From NCBI RefSeq assembly GCF_900100275.1, contig NZ_FNET01000011.1, forward strand, positions 62,001 through 126,000: a DNA stretch of 64,000 bases, read 5' to 3'. Below the pieces are notes generated by a model. The model was not told where the DNA came from. It saw only the letters and a list, made by a program, of their open reading frames with translations, and did not search any database. Origin of the DNA: Lentzea albidocapillata subsp. violacea (GTDB taxonomy: Bacteria > Actinomycetota > Actinomycetes > Mycobacteriales > Pseudonocardiaceae). The position numbers and the translations under genes are program-made. Of this stretch, positions 44,049 through 54,870 are shown one piece after another. How positions within the stretch are numbered: the stretch's first letter is position 1; the number at the start of each line of letters is the position of its first letter.

Positions 44049-44474
44049 ATGACCCCCGTGTCGACGACCCTCACCACCGAGCTGCTGCTGCACCGCGCGG
44101 GTACCAAGTCGTACTGGCGCGGCCTGACCTACCGCGAAGCTGTGCTGTCCCTGCGGGTGCACAGCCGGCACGTGGCGGCGCGGGTGCGGGGTGGTGACGA
44201 GGACGCGTACGCGGTGGAACTGTCGTGGTCGGGGACTCATCTGGTGGGGGCGTGCAGCTGTCCGCACGGGTCGGAGGGGTTCTTCTGCAAGCATTGCGTG
44301 GCTGTCGGGCTGGTGTTGCTCGACCGGGGCGAGACGGTGCCGCCGCCGGACGCCGAGGACGTGGAGCTCAAGGACGTGCTGAGATCGCTGCCGCCCGAGG
44401 TGCTGCGGGAGCTGCTGTACGAGCAGGCTGCGGGTGATCCCGAGCTGCGGGCGCGGATCATGTCATCGCTCTGA
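44049..44474 (+). CDS. SWIM zinc-finger protein
   Basis: 141 residues with one SWIM motif, Cys69-x-Cys71 ... Cys80-x-His82 (GACSCPHGSEGFFCKHCVAV), preceded by a beta-rich stretch. SWIM domains bind DNA or proteins, often with SNF2 helicases. No helicase gene follows here, so this is a stand-alone, probably truncated-architecture, member. The last 12 nt overlap the convergent secreted-protein gene. Confidence 0.88.
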   Translation: MTPVSTTLTTELLLHRAGTKSYWRGLTYREAVLSLRVHSRHVAARVRGGDEDAYAVELSWSGTHLVGACSCPHGSEGFFCKHCVAVGLVLLDRGETVPPPDAEDVELKDVLRSLPPEVLRELLYEQAAGDPELRARIMSSL

Positions 44475-44990
44475 CCTGGAGCCGCAGAACTGCGTTTCCG
44501 GCGGAACCTTGCACACGGAGCCCGGTGGATACATCGCGGCCGCCAGCACCCAGCCTGCCGCGGAAGGAGTGAAGATCAGCACGTGCGGCATGCCGTAACC
44601 GGTGTGGTCGACGGTCGTGGACTTCTCGAAGTACAGGTCGGTGTGCTCGTGGAGGTGCAGGACGACGGTGCCGTCCTGGTCGACCTGGACCCGCCTCGGC
44701 GTCGTGGTGACGTGAGCGCGGGAGTAGCCGCCGTCCGGGAACGCCCCGCGCCGCTCGCGGCCGCGTTCCAGCCTGGCCTCGTCGACGCTCAGCTGGGCGG
44801 CCAGCGCCTCGGTCGTGGGCACGCCGAAGCCCGGCCGCCACGGGAGGCTGGTGACCTTGTCCGCCCGGCGCTCGAAGTAGCGCTGCGCCAGTTGTTCGAT
44901 CCGGCGCCGGTCGTCGTCGGCCAGTTGCTTCGGAGCGGCCGAAGCAGCCAGCAGAAACGCGGCTGCGAGCAGTACAGCGGCTGATCTCAT
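44463..44990 (-). CDS. secreted hypothetical protein
   Basis: 175 residues with a signal peptide (MRSAAVLLAAAFLLAASAAP). The mature part starts KQLADDDRRRIEQLAQRYFE and has a beta-rich middle (TPRRVQVDQDGTVVLHLHEH, STTVDHTGYGMPHVLIF), with two late Cys. This helical-then-beta layout resembles small exported SnoaL/NTF2-like proteins, but I cannot assign it firmly. Confidence 0.75.
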   Translation of the reverse strand: MRSAAVLLAAAFLLAASAAPKQLADDDRRRIEQLAQRYFERRADKVTSLPWRPGFGVPTTEALAAQLSVDEARLERGRERRGAFPDGGYSRAHVTTTPRRVQVDQDGTVVLHLHEHTDLYFEKSTTVDHTGYGMPHVLIFTPSAAGWVLAAAMYPPGSVCKVPPETQFCGSRSER

Positions 44991-45046
44991 CGCGAACCCC
45001 CATCCGCGCGGTTGTCCTGTGGACGCACGGCCTCGAACGGGGTTGC

Positions 45047-47696
<2,650 letters not shown>

Positions 47697-48350
47697 TCAG
47701 CGCTCCGCCTGCCCGGCGAGTTCGCGCACCAGGGAACGCAGCTCCAGCAGGCTGATCGTGCCCTGCGGCTCGAGTTCCGCGGTCTCCACGCGGCGCAGCC
47801 GCTCCCCGGCCAGCCGCTCGCCCAGAGTGACGTCCAGGGGCAGGAACGTCATCGTCTGCCGGTGCTGGTCGCTCAGGCCGGCCAGCGCCGGGTGGTAGAC
47901 CGCGACGTCCACGACGTCACCGTCCACCTGGGCCACCACGCGGTAGTCACCCAGCCGCATCCTCACCTGGCCGAGGTTCACGATCACCTCGGTCGGGTCC
48001 GGCACCGGCGGCACCGAGTCGTGGAACTCCCACACCATGTCCGACGGCGGCGCGGCGTTGATCCACGCGTCGGTGTACGGGCGCAGCCTCGGGTCTTCCT
48101 GACCCGTGATCACCAGCGCGTACATGGCCATGTGGCCCTGCTCGAGAGAGAACACCAGGTCCGGGTGCAACGCGCTCACCAGGTCGTTGAGCTCGTCCTC
48201 GACGCGGTGCGGTTCGCCGTCGCCCAGCGCCGCGCTGACCACGGGTACCAGCTCGAACCACCGTTCCCAGAAGCGTTGCGCTGCTTCCTCGGCGTTCGGC
48301 AGGTGGGTCGGGGCGACGTCTTCGGCTTTGCGGCGGCGGAACCACTTCAT
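47697..48350 (-). CDS. hypothetical cytosolic protein
   Basis: 217 residues from ATG 48350 (MKWFRRRKAED), no signal or membrane segments. It contains AQRFWERWFELVPVVSAALG and DDxT-like acidic patches, and reads like the actinobacterial proteins annotated only as hypothetical, with RWxxL and PDLVFSLEQG segments. It follows the YdeI gene closely (5 nt) on the same strand. Function unknown. Confidence 0.8.
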   Translation of the reverse strand: MKWFRRRKAEDVAPTHLPNAEEAAQRFWERWFELVPVVSAALGDGEPHRVEDELNDLVSALHPDLVFSLEQGHMAMYALVITGQEDPRLRPYTDAWINAAPPSDMVWEFHDSVPPVPDPTEVIVNLGQVRMRLGDYRVVAQVDGDVVDVAVYHPALAGLSDQHRQTMTFLPLDVTLGERLAGERLRRVETAELEPQGTISLLELRSLVRELAGQAER

Positions 48351-48355
48351 GATTC

Positions 48356-48913
48356 TCAAGAGTAGAGCTTGCGTCCGTCCGCCAGCATTTCAACGAACTG
48401 GGCGATGCGCCTTTGCCGTGTCTCCGGCCTCTTCGCGTCGTGGATGCGCAGCAGCACGGCATACCTGTTCTGGCTGTTGAGCGTCTTGAAGAACTCGGCT
48501 GCCTTGGGGTTGGCCTGCAACGCCTCGGTGAGGTCGTCCGGCACCTCGATCGTCGCCGGTCCCGCGTAGGCGGCGTCCCAGCGTCCGTCCGCTTTGGCCT
48601 TCTCGATCTCGGCGAGCCCGGCGGGCAGCATCTTGCCCGCCGCGATGAGTTCCTCGACCTTGCCGCAGTTGCGCTTGGACCACTTGCTCCGCGGACGCCG
48701 AGGCGTCCACCGTTGCGAGTAGTAGGTCTCGTCCACGGACCGTGTGAGTCCATCGATCCAGCCGTGACACAAGGCGACGTCCAGCGCCTCGCCGTAGGTG
48801 ATCGTCCTGATCCCCGAGCCCTTCTTGGCGTACTTGAGCCACAGCTCGGTCTCGTTCGCGCCGTTCTCGTGCAGCCACGCGTCGAACTCGGCGGGACCCT
48901 CGAAGACGATCAA
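48356..48913 (-). CDS. YdeI/OmpD-associated family protein
   Basis: 185 residues of the YdeI family (bacteriocin-protection-like): ETELWLKYAKKGSGIRTITY, ALDVALCHGWIDGLTRSVDE, YYSQRWTPRRPRSKWSKRNC and the C-terminal domain ETRQRRIAQFVEMLADGRKL. TTG 48913 follows AGGAGG and overlaps the preceding stop (TTGA). Enterobacterial YdeI proteins have been linked to stress and peptide resistance; no role is shown in Actinobacteria. Confidence 0.9.
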   Translation of the reverse strand: MIVFEGPAEFDAWLHENGANETELWLKYAKKGSGIRTITYGEALDVALCHGWIDGLTRSVDETYYSQRWTPRRPRSKWSKRNCGKVEELIAAGKMLPAGLAEIEKAKADGRWDAAYAGPATIEVPDDLTEALQANPKAAEFFKTLNSQNRYAVLLRIHDAKRPETRQRRIAQFVEMLADGRKLYS

Positions 48914-49419
48914 CGCACCCTCCTCAGGCAGAGCGTCATGTCCTCATAGGGAACACCGAGTTCGGCCTCTGCGGGGCAACTTTCGTCCGCTATCTCGACG
49001 ACCTGCACGTTCACCCGCGGCGCCGCGCAGTCGAACTTGGACACGACGGACCTCTGCAGGTCGTCGGTGTCGAACTCGAAGCAGTCGCCGCGCTCGGCGT
49101 TGGGCAGCAGGCACAGCGCCGCGTTGTGCCTGGTGTCGCGCAACACCTTGTAGTCACCGCGCGGGCACTTGCCGCTCGTCTCCGGGAGCACGGTCCCGAT
49201 CTTCAGCGCTGCCCTGTCCTGGTCACAGCCGATGACGGTCAGGCCCTGGTCGTTCTCGCCGGGGCCGTTGAACCGCACGCAACTGCCCTTCTCGGCCTTG
49301 GAGTAGTCCGTGAGGAACATGGACGCCGGCTGGGCGGGTTCGTCGGTTCCACTGAACGCCCACCACACGCCGAGATAGGCCAGCACGGCAAGTACGCACA
49401 CCATCACGGTCTGTCTCAC
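48910..49419 (-). CDS. membrane-anchored Cys-rich extracytoplasmic protein
   Basis: About 169 residues: one N-terminal helix (TVMVCVLAVLAYLGVWWAF) and an exported domain with eight Cys in a repeating pattern (KGSCVRF, VIGCDQD, GKCPRGDY, ALCLLPN, GDCFEF, FDCAAP, ESCPAE, TLCLRR). This resembles the septum-formation (LppU/SCO3897-like) extracellular module in which short Cys-paired repeats follow a membrane anchor. Start GTG 49419 is chosen to begin at the helix; nearby GTGs exist. It is upstream of and overlaps YdeI. Confidence 0.75.
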   Translation of the reverse strand: MRQTVMVCVLAVLAYLGVWWAFSGTDEPAQPASMFLTDYSKAEKGSCVRFNGPGENDQGLTVIGCDQDRAALKIGTVLPETSGKCPRGDYKVLRDTRHNAALCLLPNAERGDCFEFDTDDLQRSVVSKFDCAAPRVNVQVVEIADESCPAEAELGVPYEDMTLCLRRVR

Positions 49420-49489
49420 GACCACGCCGCGAATTATGGCGGCGGAAACTGAGTGGCGCGCGGCGACGGGTTTGGCCACAGTGCGCCTC

Positions 49490-49969
49490 ATGCTGATCCG
49501 GCGGGAGACACCCGCAGACATCGACGCCATCCGGGCCGTGACCGATTTGGCCTTCAAGAACGGGCCCGAGGGTCCGCTGATCGACTGGTTGCGCGCGGAC
49601 GAGGGCTGGATCCCGGAGTTGTCACTGGTGGAGGACGGCGTGCTCGGGCATGTCGTGTGCACGCGCGGGTACGTCGGCGACGTGCCCGCTCTCGGGCTCG
49701 GGCCGATCGCCGTGCATCCGTCGCATCAGCGCGACGGTATCGGGTCGGCGTTGATGCACGCGGTTCTCGGTGCGGCTGAGGCTCGCGGCGAGCGCGCGGT
49801 CATCCTGCTGGGTTCGCCGGACTACTACTCGCGGTTCGGCTTCCGGCTCGCCTCGGAGTTCGGGATCACGCCGCCGGTGCCGGAGTGGGCGCCGTACTTC
49901 CAGGCGCGGCTGTTCGGTGACGTGCCCGCGGGCGCGTTCCGGTACGCGGAGCCGTTCAACCGGCTTTGA
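49490..49969 (+). CDS. GNAT N-acetyltransferase (YhbS-like)
   Basis: 159 residues from ATG 49490 (MLIRRETPADIDAIRAVTDL). Acetyl-CoA loop: GPIAVHPSHQRDGIGSALMH; C-terminal LLGSPDYYSRFGFRLASEFG is the YhbS-type signature. A GTG three codons upstream is possible. Its end overlaps the convergent gene by 14 nt. Confidence 0.9.
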   Translation: MLIRRETPADIDAIRAVTDLAFKNGPEGPLIDWLRADEGWIPELSLVEDGVLGHVVCTRGYVGDVPALGLGPIAVHPSHQRDGIGSALMHAVLGAAEARGERAVILLGSPDYYSRFGFRLASEFGITPPVPEWAPYFQARLFGDVPAGAFRYAEPFNRL

Positions 49970-51104
49970 GCACGCTGCCTTCGGCCGTGCGCGCGTAGAC
50001 CGTGCCATCGGGCTGTGCGGACACGGTGTCGATGAAACGGGCTTCGCCCAACGGTTCCCAGGTGGTGGTGAGGCGGTGCGGGCGTCCGGCGATCAGGGTG
50101 TGGACGCCGACCGTCCCGTCTGGACGGAGAACCGCTTCGGGTGAGGCTTCGAGGGACCGGGCGATCTCGCGCCACGCTCCAGCGGGGCCGGCCATGAGCT
50201 TGTCGCCGGACCTGACGTACACGACCACGGACCCGTCCGGGTAGGCGACGGCGGACGGCTTGCCCGCCGCGAAGCCGGCCGCGCTCACCGGCTGCCAGCT
50301 CGGAATCGATCCGGACTGGAGGGCCCCCTGGGGGGATCCGCCCCCCATCCCAATCATCTCAGGCAGGTCTGACAGTTTCGCGACGCTGCCGTCGGCCAGC
50401 ACGGCGTACAGGTCCACCGTTCCGTCAGGACGAACCACCGCTTCGGGATCGGCGGCCACACCCGAGGCCACGGTCCGCGCGGCGCCGCGGGCCAACGCCC
50501 TGACCTCGCCGCGAGCCGTCCGTGCGTACACGGAGTGCCCGGCCACCGAAGGCCGTCCGACGAAGTCACCCGAGGTGCTCAGCCGCGAGCCGCCGGCCCA
50601 GACGTCGCCGTCCTGGACCACGTGGACGACGCCGCCCACGACCTCGGGCCCGCCCTGCCACGCCTGCCGCAGCATCGACCCGGCACGCGACTGAGCCTGG
50701 TCGTACCGCTCCGGGCAGCAGGACCGCTGCACCGCGTCGGCGAGCAGCCCGGCGGAGAGTTCCGGCCGGTCCACGCGCACCGCGTACTCGAAGAACCGCC
50801 GCGCCGCATAGGACACGTCCATGATCTGCTCGGGCGTTCCCCACCCCATCGACGGCCGCTGCTGGAACACGCCCAACGAGTCGCGGTCACCGCACGACAG
50901 GTTGTTCATGTGCGACTCGACCCAGCCGGCCTCGAAGCCGGCGAGCATCACCTTGTCGCTCACGCGCAGAGAAAGACCAACGGCGTGCACGGCGCGGATG
51001 ACGTCCGCGTCGTGCACGCCGGGAACTCGGCACCTCACGTCCAACGGCAACGCATGTGCGGTACCGGACATGAGCAAGACGAAGACCAGCGCGAGCCTGA
51101 GCAC
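49956..51104 (-). CDS. secreted lysozyme-like protein with beta-propeller-like tail
   Basis: About 382 residues from GTG 51104, with signal peptide LRLALVFVLLMSGTAHA. Residues about 45-160 match the lytic-transglycosylase-like module seen in actinomycete cell-wall proteins (GFEAGWVESHMNNLSCGDRD, SLGVFQQRPSMGWGTPEQIM). The C-terminal half has repeated blades of the type RPDGTVDLYAVLADGS and YPDGSVVVYVRSGD, suggesting a PLL/tachylectin-like propeller for carbohydrate binding. It starts 38 nt after the GH9 gene, so the two secreted proteins are probably co-transcribed. Confidence 0.82.
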   Translation of the reverse strand: MLRLALVFVLLMSGTAHALPLDVRCRVPGVHDADVIRAVHAVGLSLRVSDKVMLAGFEAGWVESHMNNLSCGDRDSLGVFQQRPSMGWGTPEQIMDVSYAARRFFEYAVRVDRPELSAGLLADAVQRSCCPERYDQAQSRAGSMLRQAWQGGPEVVGGVVHVVQDGDVWAGGSRLSTSGDFVGRPSVAGHSVYARTARGEVRALARGAARTVASGVAADPEAVVRPDGTVDLYAVLADGSVAKLSDLPEMIGMGGGSPQGALQSGSIPSWQPVSAAGFAAGKPSAVAYPDGSVVVYVRSGDKLMAGPAGAWREIARSLEASPEAVLRPDGTVGVHTLIAGRPHRLTTTWEPLGEARFIDTVSAQPDGTVYARTAEGSVLKAG

Positions 51105-51142
51105 AAGTCCGAATTGGACACCCAGGCCCGCGCCGGCGCCAC

Positions 51143-52996
51143 TCAGGAGTGGGCGATCAGCGAGAAGCCGAGCACGCCCGTCGCCGTGAAGTCGATGGCC
51201 GGCTCGGAGCTGGGCCACGAGCGCAGGTCGTCGGCGAACACGGACTTCGCGTTGTTGAACTCCAGCGTGTACGGCTTGGTGCAGCTGACGGAACCAGGCG
51301 GCATCTCACCGAGGTCACCGAAGAGCGTTGCGTCGTTCGGACCGTTGATCACGGCGCCGACCAGGACCTTCGAGCCACCGTTCACCGAACCGGAGAGGTT
51401 CGCGGCCTGGTGGTGCGGGCACTCGGGGAACTTCGTGCCGACGCCGACGATCAGCGAGGTGCCCCAGGCGTTGGTGCCGAGGGCGAAGCCGCGCTGCTGC
51501 GTGCCGAAGGTCGCGTACTCCTTGGAGCCGGTGAGCTTCTGGTACAGCGCCGCGGTGGTGATGTAGCCGAACGTGCGCGAGCCGACGTCCCAGGTCTCGA
51601 CGTTGGCGGCGGTGCGGAACGGCGACGTCCTGGCGGCGTCCGCGCCCTTCTGCAGCTGGCGCCGGATGTCGCCGATGATTTGCTTCTCGGTCACCTCGGC
51701 GCCCGGGATGCCCTTCTTCAGCAGCTTCGCGAGGTCGGCGTGGCCGAGCGCGGAGATGTTGTAGACGTTGAGCGTGTCCGGGTCCTGCGTCTCGAGGAAC
51801 TCCTTGGCCCAGTGCGCGGCCGCGCGGGCGAACTGCCCGTAACGCTTGTCGTGCAACGCCTTGGCGGCCAGCGCGAGCTGCGTCGCGCCGAACTCCATGT
51901 CGTCGGTCCACGACTCTTCGGGGTAGTACGCGTGCGGGAACGCCGTCACGAGCTCGCCGACGTTCTCGGTCTTGGCCAGTGCGAACAGCTGCGCGGCCTT
52001 GTCCAGGTACGCACGGGCGGCACGCGGGTTGCGGTCGGCCTCGATCTGGGCGGCCAGCGCGAACGAGCCGGCCACCCGGCCGACCAGGTTCGGGCTGATC
52101 TTCTCGCCGGCGACGTTCGCGCGGAAGACGGGGCGGTGCTTGATGAAGTACTCGCTGTCGCCCGGCTTGACGTTGAGCTTGTCGTCGGCCTCGGGCAGGC
52201 GCCACACGTCGTGGTCGCCGACGAAGCCGAACTCCTCGGAGCCCGTGCCGATGCCGACCTGCGCGTAGAGCGTGCCGGTCTTCTCGTCGAACGCCTTGTC
52301 GAGCCACTTGAGGCCGAACTTGGCCTCGTTGTAGAGCGCGGCGTTGTGCTTGTTACGCAACGCCAGCAGCATCGACGCGGTCGAGTACGACGAGGCGTGC
52401 GTGAACTTCACGAAGTCACCGGCGTCGAACCAGCCGCCTTCGAGGTCGACCTTCGCGCCCGTGGGCTTCAACGGCGCCGCGATCTGGTCGCCGCCCTCGC
52501 CCGCGAACACCGGCGCCTCGTAGACGAGCGCCTCGCGGTCGGTGAGGTGCGCGGGCTTGCGGTTCAGCCTGCCGGGGATGACGTCGGCGCCGTCGCGCTG
52601 CGCCTGGAAGAACTCGACGGTGTTGTGCGCGACCGGCGAGAACAGCTTCTTCAGCGAGTCGACCCTGAACACCGGGGAGGTCGTCGTGCCGACCTTGATC
52701 CGGTACGTCCCCCGCCTCTTCAACGCGGAGAAGTCGATCGGGTGCACCGCGGGGAACTTGTCGCTCCACGAGCCCGTCGAGGCGCCCGTCCTACCGGTCA
52801 GCACGGTCCGGCCGCGGCTGTCCACAACGGAGAACTTCGTGTCGGCGGCGCCTCCGAGCACGTAGGCGTGCTTCTGCTCGGAGGTGCCGAACCCGACCTG
52901 ATCCAGCCGGATCTGGCCGGTGGGAACGGCCTGTGCAGGCGCCACGACCACGCCTGTGAGCACTGCGGCGACGAGGGCCGCAAGTCTGATGCGCAT
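51143..52996 (-). CDS. secreted glycoside hydrolase family 9 (endoglucanase-like)
   Basis: 617 residues: signal peptide (MRIRLAALVAAVLTGVVVAP), Ig-like CelD_N domain (about 25-112), then the (alpha/alpha)6 GH9 barrel. Catalytic Asp191/Asp194 lie in EGGWFDAGDFVKF, and the general acid Glu in SWPSSEPAIDFTATG near the C-terminus; KFPECPHHQAANL corresponds to the substrate-cleft His loop. No carbohydrate-binding module is attached. ATG 52996 has GGGAG 8 nt upstream. A palindrome at 53037-53055 sits in the promoter region. Confidence 0.93.
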   Translation of the reverse strand: MRIRLAALVAAVLTGVVVAPAQAVPTGQIRLDQVGFGTSEQKHAYVLGGAADTKFSVVDSRGRTVLTGRTGASTGSWSDKFPAVHPIDFSALKRRGTYRIKVGTTTSPVFRVDSLKKLFSPVAHNTVEFFQAQRDGADVIPGRLNRKPAHLTDREALVYEAPVFAGEGGDQIAAPLKPTGAKVDLEGGWFDAGDFVKFTHASSYSTASMLLALRNKHNAALYNEAKFGLKWLDKAFDEKTGTLYAQVGIGTGSEEFGFVGDHDVWRLPEADDKLNVKPGDSEYFIKHRPVFRANVAGEKISPNLVGRVAGSFALAAQIEADRNPRAARAYLDKAAQLFALAKTENVGELVTAFPHAYYPEESWTDDMEFGATQLALAAKALHDKRYGQFARAAAHWAKEFLETQDPDTLNVYNISALGHADLAKLLKKGIPGAEVTEKQIIGDIRRQLQKGADAARTSPFRTAANVETWDVGSRTFGYITTAALYQKLTGSKEYATFGTQQRGFALGTNAWGTSLIVGVGTKFPECPHHQAANLSGSVNGGSKVLVGAVINGPNDATLFGDLGEMPPGSVSCTKPYTLEFNNAKSVFADDLRSWPSSEPAIDFTATGVLGFSLIAHS

Positions 52997-53036
52997 GAGG
53001 GGAACTCCCGGTCCAGGCCTCGGCGTTCGGCCTTCG

Positions 53037-53055
53037 GTTAAGAAAGTTTCCTAAC
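53037..53055. promoter_or_regulatory. palindromic operator candidate upstream of GH9
   Basis: GTTAAGAAAGTTTCCTAAC, an inverted repeat with one mismatch around a central base, 41 bp before the GH9 start. AT-rich TTAGGAAA-type palindromes recur before secreted hydrolase genes in actinomycetes; the binding protein is not identified here. Confidence 0.55.
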
Positions 53056-53088
53056 AGTTCGCAGCAGACTAGCCCCACAAACCGGACA

Positions 53089-54090
53089 TCACCAGCCCTC
53101 AGGCGGTTCCGAAAACGCCGAGGACAGGTCACGCGTCAACGAGAGTGCGCGTTTGACCCAAGTGGACGATGCACCCGCTAGTCCGCAGGTCGGAGTCGGC
53201 AGCGCCTGCTCGGCGAGGATCGACCGCGGGAAGCCGAGACGGTCGGCCAGGGTGAACGCCCGCTGCCCGACCTCCTTGAGCGCGACCGGCGCGCCGGGAT
53301 CGGTGCTCGGCACCAGCCCGAGCGCCAGCGTCGTGCCCGCCTGCCACGTCTCGCCGATCTCGTCGAGCGCCTCCGCGCCCTTGATCAACCTCGCGTCGAA
53401 CGCGATGGCCGTCGCGCCCGCCTCGCGGAGCAACGTCAGCGGCGGGTGCGGCGCGCAGCAGTGCACCACGACCTCGTGGTCCTTCAACGCGTCGATGACG
53501 GTGGCGAGCACCGCGCGGGCGTCCGGCCCCGGCACGGCGGCCACGGTGCCGAGCTGGGACGGCGTCGGCAACAGACCCTGCAGCACGGCGGGCAGACCCG
53601 GTTCGTCGAGCTGCACGACGACCTTCGCCTTGGTGCGCTTGGCGACCTCGGCCGCGTGCTGCTTGAGACCTTCGGCGAGCGACGCGGCGAACTCCTTCAC
53701 CGCCCCTGGGTCCGTGAGCACCCGATGGCCGCGCATCAGTTCGATGTTCGACATCAGCGTCCACGGCCCGACGGCCTGCACCTTGACCGTCTCAGGCCGC
53801 GCCCCCGCACGTTCCAGCGCCTCGTCGAACGCGTCCAGGTCGCCCCGCAGCAGGTCGACGGCACGGCGGTGGTCACGGCCGGCGCGCGGGGTCACGCGGT
53901 AGCCGGAGGTGACGACCTCGATCGCGAGGTCGACCAGCAGGCCGGCGGTGCGGCCGATCATGTCCGCACCGACTCCCCGGCCAGGCAGCTCCGGGACGTG
54001 CGGCAGCTCAGGCAGCTCTCCGACGACGACGCGCGCCGCCTCGTCGATGTCGGTTCCGGGCAGCGATCCGATTCCAGTTGCTCCACGCAC
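53089..54090 (-). CDS. MetE-like cobalamin-independent methionine synthase family protein
   Basis: About 333 residues, equivalent to the C-terminal catalytic barrel of MetE without the N-terminal half. It has GSLPGTDIDEAARVV, VKVQAVGPWTLMSNIELMRG, KVVVQLDEPGLPAVL, and zinc ligands in VVVHCCAPHP and PTCGLAGAS. Start GTG 54090 (VRGATGIGSLPG) is preferred; ATG 54138 is possible. M. tuberculosis Rv3015c is the positional match beside ligA. Whether it makes methionine or handles another corrinoid or thiol donor is unknown. Confidence 0.88.
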   Translation of the reverse strand: MRGATGIGSLPGTDIDEAARVVVGELPELPHVPELPGRGVGADMIGRTAGLLVDLAIEVVTSGYRVTPRAGRDHRRAVDLLRGDLDAFDEALERAGARPETVKVQAVGPWTLMSNIELMRGHRVLTDPGAVKEFAASLAEGLKQHAAEVAKRTKAKVVVQLDEPGLPAVLQGLLPTPSQLGTVAAVPGPDARAVLATVIDALKDHEVVVHCCAPHPPLTLLREAGATAIAFDARLIKGAEALDEIGETWQAGTTLALGLVPSTDPGAPVALKEVGQRAFTLADRLGFPRSILAEQALPTPTCGLAGASSTWVKRALSLTRDLSSAFSEPPEGW

Positions 54091-54205
54091 CCACCGGATT
54101 GTTCCACTGTCCGGCAGACAGAAGAGGTCTAGACCCATTGACGCTATGGTCTAGGCCACTTACCGTGATTGAGCAGGCGCTGAACGTGTGGGCGCCTCCC
54201 TGTAC

Positions 54206-54245
54206 GTGGTGCAGGACCGCGACGCGCCCCGTGGTCCTGCACCAC
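54206..54245. other. strong hairpin in the MetE-like / microprotein intergenic region
   Basis: 13-bp perfect stem GTGGTGCAGGACC / GGTCCTGCACCAC with a 14-nt GC-rich loop, 24 bp from a second perfect hairpin (54269-54302). It lies about 115 bp upstream of the MetE-like start on the same strand. A further inverted repeat TAGACC...GGTCTA (54130-54153) is closer to that start and may be an operator. Confidence 0.6.
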
Positions 54246-54268
54246 TCCCTTTCCACCCGTAGAAAGAA

Positions 54269-54302
54269 GGCCGTTGCGGGGACTTCCGTCCCCGCAACGG
54301 CC
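54269..54302 (-). terminator. terminator of the Cys-rich microprotein gene
   Basis: 14-bp perfect stem GGCCGTTGCGGGGA with complement, 6-nt loop, then TTCTTTCT on the minus strand; it begins 18 bp after the microprotein stop. Confidence 0.85.
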
Positions 54303-54320
54303 CTCACACATCCGAAGCAG

Positions 54321-54386
54321 TTAGCAGGAGCTGCAGCATCCGCAGCCCGGACCCGTGCACCCGCCACAGCAGGAACAACCACCCAT
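54321..54386 (-). CDS. 21-residue Cys-rich microprotein
   Basis: Tiny frame from ATG 54386 to TAA 54321. It begins MGGCSCCGGC and ends CGCCSSC; Cys are at 4, 6, 7, 10, 15, 17, 18 and 21 (eight of 21), the rest mainly Gly and Ser with one Pro and one Thr. GGAGGAGGT lies 4-5 nt before the ATG, a near-ideal ribosome-binding site, and an intrinsic terminator follows 18 bp after the stop, so it looks like a complete monocistronic gene. The CxCC and CGCC spacing suggests a metallothionein-like or Cu(I)/Zn-binding peptide; a thiol buffer is possible. Family not recognised. Confidence 0.78.
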   Translation of the reverse strand: MGGCSCCGGCTGPGCGCCSSC

Positions 54387-54483
54387 GTTGACCTCCTCCG
54401 ATGTTGAGCGATCAAGCCAGTCGGACAGTAAGGCGGGCCCAACGCTGCGTGACACCACCGCCAGGGTGATTACGCTGCCACGA

Positions 54484-54870
54484 ATGAATGGTCCTGCCGA
54501 GATGCTCGCCGCCGACAAGGCGTCCACCGCCCTGGGCATCGAGCCCGTCGACCTGCGCGACGGGTATGCGTTGCTGCGGATGACGGTCACGGAGAACATG
54601 ATCAACGGCCACGGCATCGCGCACGGCGGCTACCTGTTCCTGCTGGCGGACAGCGCGTTCGCCTGTGCCTGTAACAGAACCGGGTCCGTCACCGTCGCCG
54701 CCACGGCTGAGATCGACTTCATCCGGCCCGTGCACGAGGGCGACGAACTGGTGGCGGAGGCGGTGGAACGGACCCGGTTCGGTCGCAGCGGGATCTACGA
54801 CATCACGGTCAGGCGAGGGACCGAGATCGTGGCTGAGTTCCGCGGCCGGTCGCGGACCCTTCGCGCCTGA
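54484..54870 (+). CDS. paaI: PaaI-family hotdog thioesterase
   Basis: 128 residues: MNGPAEMLAADKASTALGIE, active-site stretch NGHGIAHGGYLFLLADSAFA (HGG with Asp on the central helix), and EIDFIRPVHEGDELVAEAVE. Length and motifs match PaaI hydroxyphenylacetyl-CoA thioesterase. No other phenylacetate genes are present, so the physiological thioester is uncertain. ATG 54484 is taken as start; the 3' end overlaps a convergent membrane-protein gene by 62 nt. Confidence 0.9.
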   Translation: MNGPAEMLAADKASTALGIEPVDLRDGYALLRMTVTENMINGHGIAHGGYLFLLADSAFACACNRTGSVTVAATAEIDFIRPVHEGDELVAEAVERTRFGRSGIYDITVRRGTEIVAEFRGRSRTLRA

